A stretch of DNA of 64,000 nucleotides from Linnemannia elongata. Lineage: Eukaryota; Mortierellomycota; Mortierellomycetes; Mortierellales; Mortierellaceae. This document shows, one piece after another, positions 12,228 through 24,641 of the stretch; positions within the stretch are counted from its first letter, which is position 1, and the number at the start of each line of letters is the position of its first letter. A program made the position numbers and the translations under genes. The stretch is taken from the NCBI GenBank assembly GCA_036320915.1, contig JAXBDG010000020.1, positions 310,001-374,000 of the forward strand. Reading direction: 5' to 3'. Under the pieces are notes generated by a model. It was not told the origin of the DNA and searched no databases. It saw only the letters and a list, made by a program, of their open reading frames with translations.

Positions 12228-12380
12228 GGTCATTCATTCCTGTGATTTTTTGTTTCTTTGTTCTTTTCTTTTTTCCTTTCATCGCCACCACCACTTCAAA
12301 CACTCTTGCTGCATCACCCTTCCACTTCCACTAACATATTCACACAAATCTCGTTTCCAAACCCTCCTAAGCTCATTGCA

Positions 12381-13746
12381 ATGCACTTCAGCCACATTCC
12401 CCTTGCGGTCATGACAGACTCATACAAGACCACTCATCCATCCATTTACCCAGAGGCTCAACGCATGGTTGCCTACGGAGAGATGCGTCAGGCCTATGAC
12501 AAGGACCCCAGCGACAACCGCATGGTCGCCTATGGTATCCGATACATGTACGTTAGTCTGGGTCACCAAGTTGTCCCATCCACGGGAGCTTTCGTTTTCT
12601 TGGACTATTGTTTTATCGCATGTGCGCGTTATTATTTGTATTGTGGTTTGACTCACGGTTATTTCGCGTTCCCTTGTTCATGTTATGACATGACATGACA
12701 TGAATTTGCTGAGAATAGAATTGAGAACTATGTCGCCAAGAAGTGGACCCTGCAAGATGTTGAGCAAGCCAAGGAGTTCTTTAAGACTCACAATGCTGGC
12801 TTCACACCCTTCCCCTTCCCCGAGGACCTTTTCAAGAAGGTAAGCGTGAGAAAGTGATAAGAGAAGAGACGAGAAGATAGCAGTTATCGATTGATTACTT
12901 CTCGTACTTCCGTCATTCCTTCCTTGCATAATCTGTCCCTTGCTCTCTCTCTCTCCCCTCTCCTTTCTCACTTTTTTTGAGCAGAAGGGCTCGCTTAAGG
13001 AATGCATACGCTGAGAAACTGATATGATTGATGGGATATTTTTACTGATGCCATCTGTACTTTTGTTTTGGCTCTTGGACTGTCGACTTTTTAGATCGTC
13101 AATGAGCATGACGGATACTTTCCCTTGAAGATCGAGGCCCTTCCTGAGGGAACTGCCATCCACGCACATGTCCCCGTTTATCAAATCACTGCCGAAGGCG
13201 AGATGAGTCGTCTGGTTACCTACCTGGAGACACTTCTCACCATGATCTGGGTAAGTTCTTTTTGTTCAAAACTGTAACGGTCTAAAGGTTGATTTTAACT
13301 GTTGTTTGAAGTCGATATGCCGTCTTTTCCCGCCTTCCCTGGTGACTCTGTGCGCACAAACACGCTGGTGTCTGTCCACCCGCCACACTCTTATTTTACT
13401 TTAACATTTTTGCTGCTCGAGCGCACCAATTGCGTAACAACAGTGCCTCCTTTCCTAAACCTTCCTGTCCTTTCCCTTCTCTCATTGAACAGTACCCAAT
13501 GACCGTCGCTACGCTGTCGAGACGCGCTCGTGACTTGATTCAAGACGCCTACAACAAGAGTGTTGATGCTGACGGTTTCTGGTCCCTCGAGAGCCGTCTC
13601 CACGACTTTGGTTTCCGTGGATGCACCAGTGTTGAGCAGTCTGTCATTGGAGGCACTGCTCACTTGGTAAGAATCTCATTTATGCAACATGCGGTCAAAC
13701 GGTGTTGTTGGTGGCAAAATCAGATTCTGTGTATTGACATGAACCT

Positions 13747-13781
<35 letters not shown>

Positions 13782-15074
13782 CAATCTCCTGCTGCATGCA
13801 GCTCAACTTTACAGGATCAGACACCATGAGCGCTGCCTTCTATGCACAATTCCATCTCAACGGCGGCAAAGCTGTTGGAAACTCTATCCCTGCCAGCGAG
13901 CATTCTGTCATGACCGCCTTCCGTACTGAGAAAGAAGCTATGGAGGCCATGATATCCGAGTTTGGCCAGGGCGTCTTCGCCTGCGTCATGGATTCATACG
14001 ACTACCAAAAGGCCCTTGACACTGTTCTTCCTCAGGTCGCCAGCTTCAAGCTCGAAAAGGGAGGGTTCCTTGTCCTCCGCCCCGACAGTGGCGATATTGT
14101 CGAGTCCGTTCTTGCGGGTCTTCGGTAAGTCTACTTGCATTTATAGAGTGTAATGTGATTAGGTTGCAAGGTTATCGAGACGTCAAGTTAACCTGCCTTG
14201 TTATGTTGATTAGTGCTGCCGAGAAGGTCTTTGGAGCTGATGTGAACAAGAAGGGATTCAAGCTCATTCGCGGATGCGGTGTTATTCAAGGAGATGGAGT
14301 CAGCTACAAGTCGCTGGGCCAAATCCTGGATGCTGTCATTGCTGCCGGTTACTCTGCCCAGAACTGCGCATTTGGCATGGGCGGTGGGCTTTTGCAAAAG
14401 ATGAACAGAGATACCATGTCCTTTGCGACCAAGCTCAGTCACATTGTCTACATCGATGGTACCAAGAGGTATACCAGTTGTCGATGTTGTTTACGTTATT
14501 CGTGAGTTTATTAGTCCAAAGTCATTACAGTAGCTAACTAGTGTATTGTTTTCGTACAACGTAGGGATGTTATGAAGTACCCCAAGACCGATGCAGACAA
14601 GATCAGCTTGCCCGGTGTTCTGGATGTCATCAGGAACGAACAGGGCGTAAGTGACACCTTTGAACTATCTGCGACGAACTGAGATGAACAGTCGTCCTGA
14701 AGCTGACCATTATACCGCATCTGTTTACGCCATGCCATGCCAATCTCCAGATCCCGATGGTGCACCCTCGTGCAGACAACTACATCCCTCACAAGGACAA
14801 CATTCTGCAGGTGGTCTACGATCATGGAAAGGTGCCTCTATCGGCCACAGGATCCACATTGCCCAACTTTGCGACATCTAACCACCCCAACGGCAGTGCT
14901 GTCAATGAGCCAAAGATCCTGTCGTCTCCTGAATCATTGCATGCGTGGTCCAAGTTTGATGAGCTCAAGGAGCGTGTCCAGACTGAGTGGGAGGCCTTGC
15001 CCAAGATGTTTGATCCTATCAGCCAGGAGCTCAGGAACAAGATCAAGCATGTCGTCACCACTGGACCCTTCTAA
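12381..15074 (+). CDS. NAMPT: Nicotinamide phosphoribosyltransferase
   Basis: This enzyme joins nicotinamide and PRPP to give NMN, the first step of one-step NAD salvage. Eight exons join in frame: 12381-12547, 12719-12839, 13095-13250, 13493-13666, 13802-14124, 14214-14468, 14565-14646, 14751-15074. The product is 533 residues (human 491). Family landmarks are intact. LHDFGFRG holds Asp186, matching human Asp219 (nicotinamide selection). GGTAHLLNFTGSD holds His205, matching the phosphorylated His247. LRPDSGD holds Arg299 and Asp301, matching Arg311 and Asp313. GMGGGLLQ forms the phosphate-binding loop. Intron 4 carries a T33 run and is stop-free. The gene converges with eIF6, with only about 205 bases between the stop codons. 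Yeasts instead use nicotinamidase Pnc1, so the route is notable in a fungus. Confidence 0.97.
13749..13781. repeat. Poly-T (33) inside NAMPT intron 4
   Basis: Thirty-three T just upstream of the acceptor at 13800-13801. It doubles as an extreme polypyrimidine tract for the exon 5 splice site. Confidence 0.9.
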
Positions 15075-15241
15075 TCTGCTTTTTGTCAGTAGTCAGCGAG
15101 AGGATTCCCGCGAATTTCATTTCTCATGATGCAATACTAATCGTTAGAAGACTTTGAACACAGGAATGAAATATACACACGCACATCTCAATGAAATCCA
15201 TTCACGAGAGCGTTGATTTTTGTCCTTCCAATGCAGTGCGT

Positions 15242-15247
15242 TTTATT
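15242..15247 (-). terminator. Poly(A) signal of eIF6
   Basis: AATAAA on the minus strand, 33 bases after the eIF6 stop. It lies inside the short convergent gap with NAMPT, so the two 3' ends probably lie very close or overlap. Confidence 0.6.
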
Positions 15248-15279
15248 GTTGTTGTTTTTACATGTCGGATGTGAAACCT

Positions 15280-16414
15280 TTACACCATAGAGTCGACGAG
15301 GGAATCGCGCATGTCTTCGACAATGGCGGTAGGACCGTTGTCCTGGAGTTTGAAGATACCCTCGATGACGGAGAGTTCTGTAGACGTGGTGTCGAGACCT
15401 GCAAAGGCGCACCAGTCGTTGACCAGGAGACCTGCTCCAATTACATCTGAACCGCGGTTCACCGTTCCTGCGACGACTATTTTTTTTTTTTTTTGAGCAA
15501 GAAAAAGGAGGGGGTTAGGTGATATGTGCATAGAGAGTGAATGATAAGGATAACTTCGCCAGAAAAAAAAAGGAGGCCTTACGTGGTACTTGGAGGAGAG
15601 AAGAAAGCTCATCCTGATCCTGGATAGAAGTTCTAGGATGAACCAACCCACCCTGATTACTCAAGGCGCAATAAGACCCTACGAGCACATTATCGGCAAT
15701 TGTCTGCCGGAAAACCTCGACCTTCAACACATCTGCCACGATCTCTTCTGTCTCTCTATCCAGGTCCGGATGGACTAATGCCACATAGTCGTTACAGGCG
15801 ATCACGTTTCCGAGAGCTGACAATCTTTCTTCAACGCGTTGGATCGCAACAGAGTCTGGGAGTGAGTTTCGAAGGTGCTGGAGTTCTTGGTCGGTGGTTG
15901 TGGAGGGAACGAGGAGGCCGTGGCGGTTCCCGACGCAGAGGCGGCCGATGATTCGGGTACCTGCGATGGAGGTGTGGATTATTGGGATCACGTCCTTCAA
16001 TTCTGTCTCGAATACGCTGTTTGATGATAAAAAGGAATGTGAACGAAGGAAAGAGCGGGTGTGAAATTAGTACCGGAGGGGATCAGGGTTTGGGGACTGC
16101 GGTGAAGAAAGGAGGACAAGGAATGCCAGTGGAGGGAATTTGGTACCTATAAAAGTTTTCGGATCCACCGATGGCTACGAGGCAATAGCTGTTTGTGAGC
16201 ATTGCGAAGACACCGATCTCATTGTTGTTTTCGAATTGAGCGCCTACAGAAAGGGAAACAGTGCAAACGTTAGATTGGCTTGTTTTTTTTGTCATCTGGC
16301 CAGAAGTAGGTGGATCGCCGCCATTAACTTTTTTTCTTGCTTTTAAACACTTTCTAAATTCCAAGAGATTGAAGAACGCTTTCGATAAGATGAGGGATAC
16401 GTACGGACAGCCAT
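15280..16414 (-). CDS. EIF6: Translation initiation factor 6 (60S anti-association factor)
   Basis: eIF6 (yeast Tif6) binds the 60S subunit, is needed for its biogenesis and prevents premature joining with 40S. Exons on the minus strand: 16414-16405, 16243-16147, 16016-15583, 15476-15280. The first exon is only 10 bases (ATG GCT GTC C). The joined protein is 245 residues, the same length as human and yeast eIF6. Diagnostic stretches are [16 protein letters not shown] at the start, [35 protein letters not shown], and [20 protein letters not shown] across the last intron. No residue looks abnormal. Intron 3 contains an A run next to its acceptor on the minus strand. The 3' end faces NAMPT. Confidence 0.98.
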
Positions 16415-16862
16415 TGTTATAGTTGTTGTTCTTTTGTGTAAGGAAGGGAAAAAGGGAAGGGGTATAATACAGGTGAGAAAGAGAGAGTGCTCGTAACAAG
16501 TGGAAAAAGGAATGGATGTAATAAAGAACCCGAAAAAAAGTGGCCGGACCGCCTGAGTTATTAAATAGTTGGCCGATCCGTTGTTGCTGCGACGGGTGGC
16601 TTAGCCCGCAGTCGATTTTTGCCATGGCGGGATAATTTATTTTTTTTCCATAGAGTTTCTGCGGCAGGTTGGGCAATTAACTTTTTGTCGTCATTGATTC
16701 ATTTTTGGGTTCACTTCGATGCAGAAGAGAAGGGGGGGAGGTCTGAGAGTGTGTTAGAGTTTTGGAGAGTCGTGTAGTGAGGTTGGACCAAGGAAGGGGG
16801 GGGGGGCACCAAAGCGTAGAATTGAACAAAGTAAAGCTGTTCAAGTCCCCCTCTCACGCAAC

Positions 16863-16899
<37 letters not shown>

Positions 16900-17619
16900 G
16901 TGTTGGACCTTCAGCACAGCGCTTATGTGGGATATAAAGGAAGGCCAGGCCCTTGTTTCTCCATGACAATGGTTGAGTACCAGCAAAGATCCCTCACAAA
17001 GACAATCCATGTCAGTGATGAAGTTCGTCTATACCCAAGTCTTCACCCCCTCCCCCCGTTCAGTGAGTAACCTACAGGTAAGTGTAAGGTTTCAATACAA
17101 GAAAACAAAAGCAGCCTTTTATACTGACAAATTCCAGGGCGAATCAGTGGCTTGGCTATCTACTGCTCCCTCTGCAAGAAAAGGAGATGAGCATGATCTC
17201 TGGCCTGCACAAGGTTCACCCGCCTCTCATGCACATACAAGTGGACTGTCTCGTCATTTCTCCCCCCTCTTCCCTTGTTGAGCTTGAGACCTCAATCTTC
17301 CATCACCGCCACACCATGATGAATTGTGTATGTGGGGATAGAACAAACCTTCTCCTGTCTTTGTCATTTGAGTTCTCCCGATCAAAACAAAAAAGAAAAG
17401 AAAACAACCTTATCAGAAACAAATTCAGGAACCATCACGCTCGCTCTCCCCCCCAAAGTTCCATCACTTACACCTCCCAACGTCCCATCGAAACCACACC
17501 TCTGCGCCCATTATTCATTTAGTCCTTCAATACTCAATCGACACGCATATAGAGACAGGAAGTAATGGTACAATGTTTTGATATTATTGTTATGACGAGC
17601 AAGAAGCGCGAAAAAAGGA

Positions 17620-17653
<34 letters not shown>

Positions 17654-17995
17654 GAGGGTTGTGTCTTTTTACAAGGAGTGAGAGGGGAAGCTGTTGATGT
17701 GACTCTAACAAGCTCTCCCCAGTTTATCTCCCATGGGTCTGCAAGTAACAGTAAAAGAAAAAAAGAAAGAATAGACACTGAAGACTATAAAAGAAAAAAA
17801 AAGATAAACAAGCAGCAAGAAGCAAAGAAATTAAAAAGAAAGGAATGTGCAAAATGGAAAGAAGGCAAAAGAAACAAATAAACAAAAGAAAACAGCACTT
17901 GCTTTTCTGCCTTGGGAGCAAGAAAAGAATTCTATCTGGGATAATAATGGTGTATGGATGAGTCGGTCGCAGGCAGCAAGAAAAAAAAAGCTGTC
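16415..17995. other. Intergenic region between eIF6 and the WOPR gene
   Basis: This holds the eIF6 promoter on its left and the WOPR 3' end on its right. It includes a poly-T run of 31 (16868-16898), a short G run near 16796-16806 and a (GA)n stretch at about 17619-17652. Open frames here are short and lack recognisable motifs. No RNA gene seen. Confidence 0.6.
16868..16898. repeat. Poly-T (31)
   Basis: Uninterrupted T run in intergenic sequence, flanked by CACGCAACTTTAC and GGTGTTGGAC. Confidence 0.9.
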
Positions 17996-20097
17996 TTAAG
18001 GAGATGAGCTGTCGTGGTCGTGCTGATCGTGATGGTCAACGGGTCCGGTAGCATAGGAAGAGTATCCAAAGTCGCCCCAGCCTTGTGTCACTGGTGGCAA
18101 GTTGATATGGTGGTGATGTTGTTGGGGAATGTGAGAGTGGCTGGATTGTGGGGAGTTGGACGAGAGGCCCCCAAATGTTCCAGGGCTGGTGGTCGCAGGC
18201 GAGTGGTAGCCCATGGACAGGTTAAAGTCGTGTGCAGCAAAGTGTCCGTTGGTGTTGGGGCCGGGCATCATCATAGCGGGCGATGCTCCGTATTGTCCTC
18301 CTGGGGACAAGCTGTGACGCTGCTGCTGGGATGAGCTCGACTGGGGCGACTGTGTTGAGGGTGGGTATGGTGTAAAGGCGTGGCTGGGGTGGCTGCGAGG
18401 CAAGTACCGCATGGGTGGTGGCGTCGTCGAGGTCTGATCCTGGCCGCCCTGGTTGCTGCTACCACTGCCGTTCGAGACGGGGCCATAGGTAAAGTTTTGG
18501 GGGAAGGTTGCGTGCTGGGGGCTGTAAGGATGAGAGTTGTGGTGATGCTGGGATCCTCCTCCGTTGTTGATGTGGGCCATGCCATGGTATCCTTGTTGTG
18601 GGTGCATCGAGTGGTGGGTCTGCTGGTGGTGATATGACTTTGCAAAGACGTCGATGGGTGATGAACCGACCAGGTCGGGCTCTGTCTTGGGTCGGATATG
18701 GTTTCCAAAGCCCGTCGAAGTAAAGTCGGCTCCATTGGCGTTCATCGTGTGGAAAGGTCCGCTGGGGGTACGAGGGCTGTGGTTGTTGGAGACGGGCGAC
18801 TGGATATGGTCACCAACTAATCGAGAATAATAATCACAAGCAAGTGAAAAACCGATCGTTAGACAAACATATTATAAAAAATAAAAAAGAGAGCCATCGT
18901 CATTCTCGCCACCACCATTGACCATCTGCCTATCTCTCCGCGTCGCTCTCCTTTTTCACTCTCTTTTCGCCTCCTGCTCTCTTTTTTTTCTGTCATTTTT
19001 TTTGTGCAACTACTTGCATGTCATCTGTTCAGCTTCTCTGCCGGAATAAAGGATCCTCCTCCCCTTTACTTTTTGAACCCCCAACCTAACTCAACCCAGT
19101 GTCGAAAATCAGGTTGGCGTAAAAAATAATCGAAGAAAGAGTCATCGGAAACAAAAATGGGAACAAGGGCTGACATAAAATATAAAAAACTCAACGCCAT
19201 CGCTTACTCTTCCTTGAGTACATCCCACCGCCTCCCCTCTCTTTGTACATCCAATGGTGAGGGCGATGGAGGGATAGGGAGAGCCGTCCAGCCAATTCCA
19301 GTCGCCACTTAGTCCATACATCGCCATACATCGCCAAAAAAAAAAAGAAACCATCCCATTCCTACTACGTCAATGTCAATGCACACACAGACAGTCTCTC
19401 ATACACAAACACGCAATTCAACTCCCCTGCCCTTCCTTCCTCCCCTCCTTCCTTCACGCCCCCTAGCATGCACTGTGCGCTGTTGTCACTTACGATCATA
19501 CGACTGCTCGACAGTGGGAGGGATCCTGAAGTTTTGCTTCATAAGGAACTCTGGGCTAATCTCGAGGCTGGCCAATTCTGGGACGGAGGAGGGGGTGTGA
19601 AGTCGGCCAGCGAGGACATCTTCCTTGGTGTAATACGAGATCAAATGCTGGGAAACGCCGTTGACGACGATCGACATTGTCTTCTTGATCAAGCCGTTTT
19701 TCTTGAAGCGGTAAGAATTGGTGAGGGAACCGACAAGGGCACGCTCCTTGTTCTTCTCGAGGGCCGACTCGACATCACTCCCTGAGCTGGAGCGAGAAGC
19801 ACGGTCGATGGGGGAGGTGTCCTTCTTGCCGGAGGCGTTGCGCTTGTCAAGCTCACGGTAGACCAAGAAGTTACCGAGAATGCGGGAGGGGGACCAGACG
19901 AGACCGTCCGTCCACCGCTTGATACCGGACTCACGCTCATCAAAGACAAAGACGGTGCCTGACTGGACGATACGACGTTCCTTTTCCTGCAGACGGCGGC
20001 AGATGCGGGGGAGGATACCTCGGCGACAGGCCTCGAAGATGAGGAGAGTGTCCTGGGTTGTTTCGATGTAGCCGTGGAACGTTTCAACGATGCTCAT
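17996..20097 (-). CDS. WOPR-domain (Gti1/Pac2 family) transcription factor
   Basis: WOPR proteins (Candida Wor1, Histoplasma Ryp1, fission yeast Pac2/Gti1) are fungal DNA-binding master regulators of morphology, mating type switching or virulence. Two exons, 20097-19494 and 18816-17996, join in frame to 474 residues. The first half of the WOPR domain lies at residues 6-85: TFHGYIETTQDTLLIFEACR, then FDERESGIKRWTDG and FLVYREL. The second half is at about 130-180: KNGLIKKTMSI, then ISYYTKEDVL. They are separated by a Ser-rich linker. The C-terminal 270 residues are disordered, rich in His, Gln, Ser and Pro, as expected for an activation region. The intron is long for this window (677 bases). 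At least 290 bases upstream of the ATG contain no other ATG on this strand. An unusually large gene-free region lies upstream. Confidence 0.95.
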
Positions 20098-21903
20098 TGT
20101 GGAGGTGTTGTTGTTATAGGGAGTAAGGTTGCTGCGTGTGGCTGGAATGGTGGAAGGTAAAGTATGTATAAGAAAAAAAGAGGGGTCGAAAGTTTGGGAG
20201 GGAAGGAGAGTTTTTTGCTTTTAGGTTGGGTTTGGTTTTAGAGTGAGGCGTGTGTTTGCGTAGGATGTTGTTGCTGGAAACAGGGTCGAAGGATCCTGTT
20301 TATATGTGTCAGCAAGCTGTTGAAGAGGAAAGAAAAGAGAAGAGAGATAGAAAGAGCGGTTAGGGACGGAGGCTCTACTTTTGGACCATGAGAAGGTATG
20401 GAAAAGGGGAACTGATGGCGACGGAGAAACGAAGAAAATATAAAGGAAGGAAGTGATGAATAAAAAAAAAGTGATGAAGACAAGAAAAGAAAGGGGAACG
20501 AAGGTGGGTAATGAACAAAGAATAACAAAAGGGAAGAGGTATTTGAAATCAACTTTGAGTTGTTTGGTTGTTTGTGTTGATGATGGAAGGAAGGAAGGAA
20601 GGAAGACACAAGAGAAAGGGGGGGGCGGATGGCTTGTTGTGTTTGTACAAGCGAGTGTCATGGATGACCGATTTTTGCCTGTCTGCTGCTTCGCTCCTTT
20701 TGTATATATTCAAGAAGAAAGACCCGACCATCCGACGATGACGATTGTTTTTTGTTTTTCGTTTCCACTTCCCTCGCCCACTGCCCATTGTTAATACACT
20801 TTGAACAGTGCCTTTTCTGCTGAAGAGAGCGATGCTTCTTTTCTAATGCCTTCTGTCTGTCTGTCTTCTCGGGAGAATCAGCCGTTGACTGGTTGGATAT
20901 GTCTTCTTACTTTCTTTCAAACCCCCCCTCTTTTGTGTTGTTTTGGTCTACTTTTTTCCCTTTTCGCCTTTTTATCCCTTCCTTCCTTATTGTCTGTAGC
21001 TGTTCAGCTTTTTTGTACTCTTTTTCTTATTCGGCCTCAAGGTTATCCTCTGCTGACAGACAACCAAGCAAACATCACACTCCGGTGCTCTCAACTTCCA
21101 ATGCCCAATGCCATGCATCCATTCCCCCTAATCCATCCAAAACAAACAATACACTACTACCTGGAAGACCAACAGGAATTTCGTGTGGGCTGTACTGCAT
21201 TCTTCTCTTGTTCTTTTCCGTTCTTCTTCTTCTTCTTCACACGCACGCACACTATCTCCCTTTCTCATCCTCAATGCCCAACCCCAACTGGTCGTTCCTC
21301 TTTTCTTTTTTTTAAAGTATTTTGTTTTGTCCGCAATGGCATGCGTGTAATAAGTTCCCCCTCTTCCACTCCTTCTTTTTCCCACTTATGCCTTCGCTCT
21401 CTTACAACATTCTCCTCTCTGCCTCATTTGACCCCCCTTTGCTTTTTAGACCTGAAATAAAAGACAGAAGAAAAAAAAGGGCAGGTTCCGTATTTCCATC
21501 ACAAATCGATCGGGCATTTCGCACATGGATAGGGGGTGCGGGTAAGGCGAGTAAAAAAGAAAGAAAGGGTGAACAAGATCAGATCGAAGGGGCGAATGAG
21601 GGATGGGACAAGGGGTGGACAAAAAAAAAAGAGACAGAGAACGGGAAGGAGAAGGATAGACTAGACGAAACGAGTACGAAGGGAATTGGGAAAAGGAAGG
21701 AGTAGCGGGTGTAGTGCGAATGGATGGCAGGAGTGGGTGAATGAATGAATGAATAGATATACTACTATAGTGAATAAAGGGCGCGCAACATAAAAGAAAT
21801 ATAAAAAATGGAGTCTAGACTAGGACCAGTGGAAAGAGGTCGGAGGATTGAAGCGAACACAAAGGGAAAGAGAGAAAGAGAATGGGAGAGAGAGGAGAAG
21901 GGG

Positions 21904-21909
<6 letters not shown>

Positions 21910-21951
<42 letters not shown>
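21910..21951. repeat. (CAG)14 trinucleotide repeat in the desert
   Basis: Fourteen uninterrupted CAG units. The plus-strand frame would encode polyglutamine within a 79-codon ORF (21808-22047) that otherwise consists of charged low-complexity sequence. I do not treat it as a gene. Confidence 0.9.
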
Positions 21952-21952
<1 letters not shown>

Positions 21953-22104
21953 GATCACCAGCCAATGGGAGATCACCCAAGGCAGAGGAGGATAAGAGAA
22001 GTGAGAGCAAGGAAGGGAAGGGAAGGATGACCTTCCTTACTGGGTAGGTCATTGCCCACTCGAAAGTATTACATACAGGAGAAAGGTGTAAAAGAAGAAA
22101 AGTG

Positions 22105-22136
<32 letters not shown>
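22105..22136. repeat. Poly-A (32)
   Basis: Uninterrupted A run at the junction of a purine-rich and a pyrimidine-rich block. Confidence 0.9.
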
Positions 22137-22140
<4 letters not shown>

Positions 22141-24614
22141 CATTCTCCACCCCTGTGTCTCTTTGTGCTTTCGCTCTTACTCAGCTTCTCAGTTGAGTTG
22201 TTAGATTTCCTCATCGATCCTTGTCCTCTCATTTTTTTTGAACTTCCTCTCCCCCCCACGATTCCGAGGGAAAGGAACCAATAGGGTGCCTCCTTCCAGG
22301 CCACCGCTTTTTTCCTCTTCGCAACATGACATAACCCTACAGCAGCAACACACTCTCGTACCCATACTTTCACTGTGTACAGAACACTTTTCTTCTTGCA
22401 CATAGCAAAAACCAGGTGCTGTTTATCCCCTTTTTTTCCTCTTTTCTTTTGTGGCTCACACACACCCCATGCCACTCTGTCTTGTACTCGGAATCCCGAT
22501 CAATCGCAACTGTCGTCGAAGGAAAAATAAACCAAATTAAAGGTAGCATGGATAGAAAGAAAAAACGAGAAAAGAAACTCCCTCTAATCATGTCACCATC
22601 AAAAGCAAGATGCAATTGTAATCACAGAATGTTTGTAATCCTTACCTTTAAACTTGGATCAAGTGAAAGGATTGAGTGGGGGAGTGAGGAGGGAGGATCG
22701 AAATGCCTTTTCGGAAGGAGTAGATCGAATGGTATATTAGCAAGTGAAGAATCAGTACTTGCTTCCTGGTCGGCTTGGTTGGTTGGTATGTGCCGTAAGA
22801 GGTGAATGGGTGTTGGTGAGGAGGAGGAGTTGAGTAGATGAGTGCGTGAGTAAGTGAGTGATGGAGAAAGGGAAGGGAGGGAAGAGGAAACACGAAAGAA
22901 AACTGAATTGGACTTTGTGTTTGGAGGGTAGACCCAAAAGAGTAAAGATGGTTTGAACGTTGAAAGGTGGAGAAGAACTATATATGCGAAAGGGGAGGGA
23001 GCGAGATTCGACTCTTTTTTTCTTGATGTAGTTGAATACGTATTGAAAAGAAGAGAAGTAGAGAAGAGGGATGAAAGGAAGGAAGGGTGCGATGAAAGTT
23101 GATGAGGAGGAGGAGGAAGAGAAGGAAGGGTAAGGGGAGGGAAGAAGGTCGATCGACAAAGAAGAAAGGGAGAAGAGAAGAGGAGAAGAGAAAAGGAAGA
23201 GGAAGGATTGGGTATTTGAGGCACAAGGAAAAGAAAAGAAAAAAAAAAAAGTAAAAGAGAAGAAGGTTTTGGGGGGGAAAAGCGTCCTTTTTATTCAGAA
23301 AAGAAAGAAAGAAAGAAGGAGGAGGGGACACGCCCGTACTCATGGCCTTGTAACAGAAGTCGGAGGAAATGACAGTCCACAGCATGGCACTTCATCATCG
23401 TCTCTTTACTCTCTTTTACTTACACACACATGCCTATCCAATGTGTTTATGTTTATCGCTACCCTTCTTCTTCTTGCTGTCTCCTTCAATCCCTTACCTC
23501 CCTTCTCTATCCCTCCTTCTTCCTCTCTATTTCTTTGTTCCTCTTCTCTCTTTCTGACCCCCTCCCTGTGCCCCTTCTATTTTTCATATCAACTCATCAT
23601 CCATGAACCCTCACGAGTCCACGCACAAGACACTCACAGGGGGAATCAGTATGGTTGATAGACATGCAAACAGACCACTAAAAGCATTCGTGTGTGTGCA
23701 TGTGTGTATGTGTGTGTATGTGGTGTGAGCGAGGCAAGAGAGAAGAACATTGATGAATACAATGTTAGAAAAGAAAGAATAGAGTGAAAGAATTGACAAC
23801 AACCCATCCGATCGGACAGACGGAGAGACGAACGGACGGTTGGAAAGTTTTTTTACTCTAAAACCCTTCGGACTCAATTGAATCGAACTCATTGTTCTCT
23901 TCCTTAAAGTATTTAATCACAGACAAACACAACAAACCAGCTCTTAACCCAATTCAATTGTCCCTGAATAATTCCTTATGTGCCCTTTTTCTCTTCAAAG
24001 AAACAATACCATTTCGGAATTGAATACCCACCTGGTCGAACCATGTCCCTATTGGTCCTCCATCACTCACTCACTCACTCTCTCTTGATCAAACAATCAA
24101 CAAAACAGCAGCAGCAGAAGCAGCAGCAACAGCAGCGAGACATCAACAATGAACCCACACTTGTTTGTCCTTGACCTGACTGACTGACCTATCGCTTTGA
24201 CGGATCCTATTTCTCCTTCTATTTCACTCTCGCTCTTGTTCTTTTTGGGAGTACTTGCTAACGCTCATTAGTTTTCATTTTCGCATGACGACGTGGTTCT
24301 TTCATAACAACAAGGGAGGGTACCAGGATCAAAAGGGAAAACAATAACATAGGGCATGGAGGCGAAAGTGCGGATCAACGATGCGAACGCAAGGGAATGA
24401 AAATGTTGGAAAATGACGGATAGGATGGGCGAAACGGGATACAGTCCAAGAAGCGACGGCGACGACAACAATGGGAGAGAGAGGGGAGAAAGACAGAGTA
24501 TATAGTAAAGTAGTAGGACAAGAAAGAGGAGAGGCATTCGAGGTCCAAAAGATTCGACGATGTGGACCAAGAAAAGTGTCAACATCTCCCCCTCCTCTTG
24601 CTCCCTGACATCCC

Positions 24615-24641
24615 TTTTTTTTTTTTTTTTTTTTTTTTTTT
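24615..24641. repeat. Poly-T (27)
   Basis: Uninterrupted T run inside a CT-rich block. Confidence 0.9.

Noticed and set aside
21808..22047. 79-codon plus-strand frame with polyglutamine
   Set aside because: Only low-complexity charged sequence around a (CAG)14 repeat. No promoter, splice or domain support.
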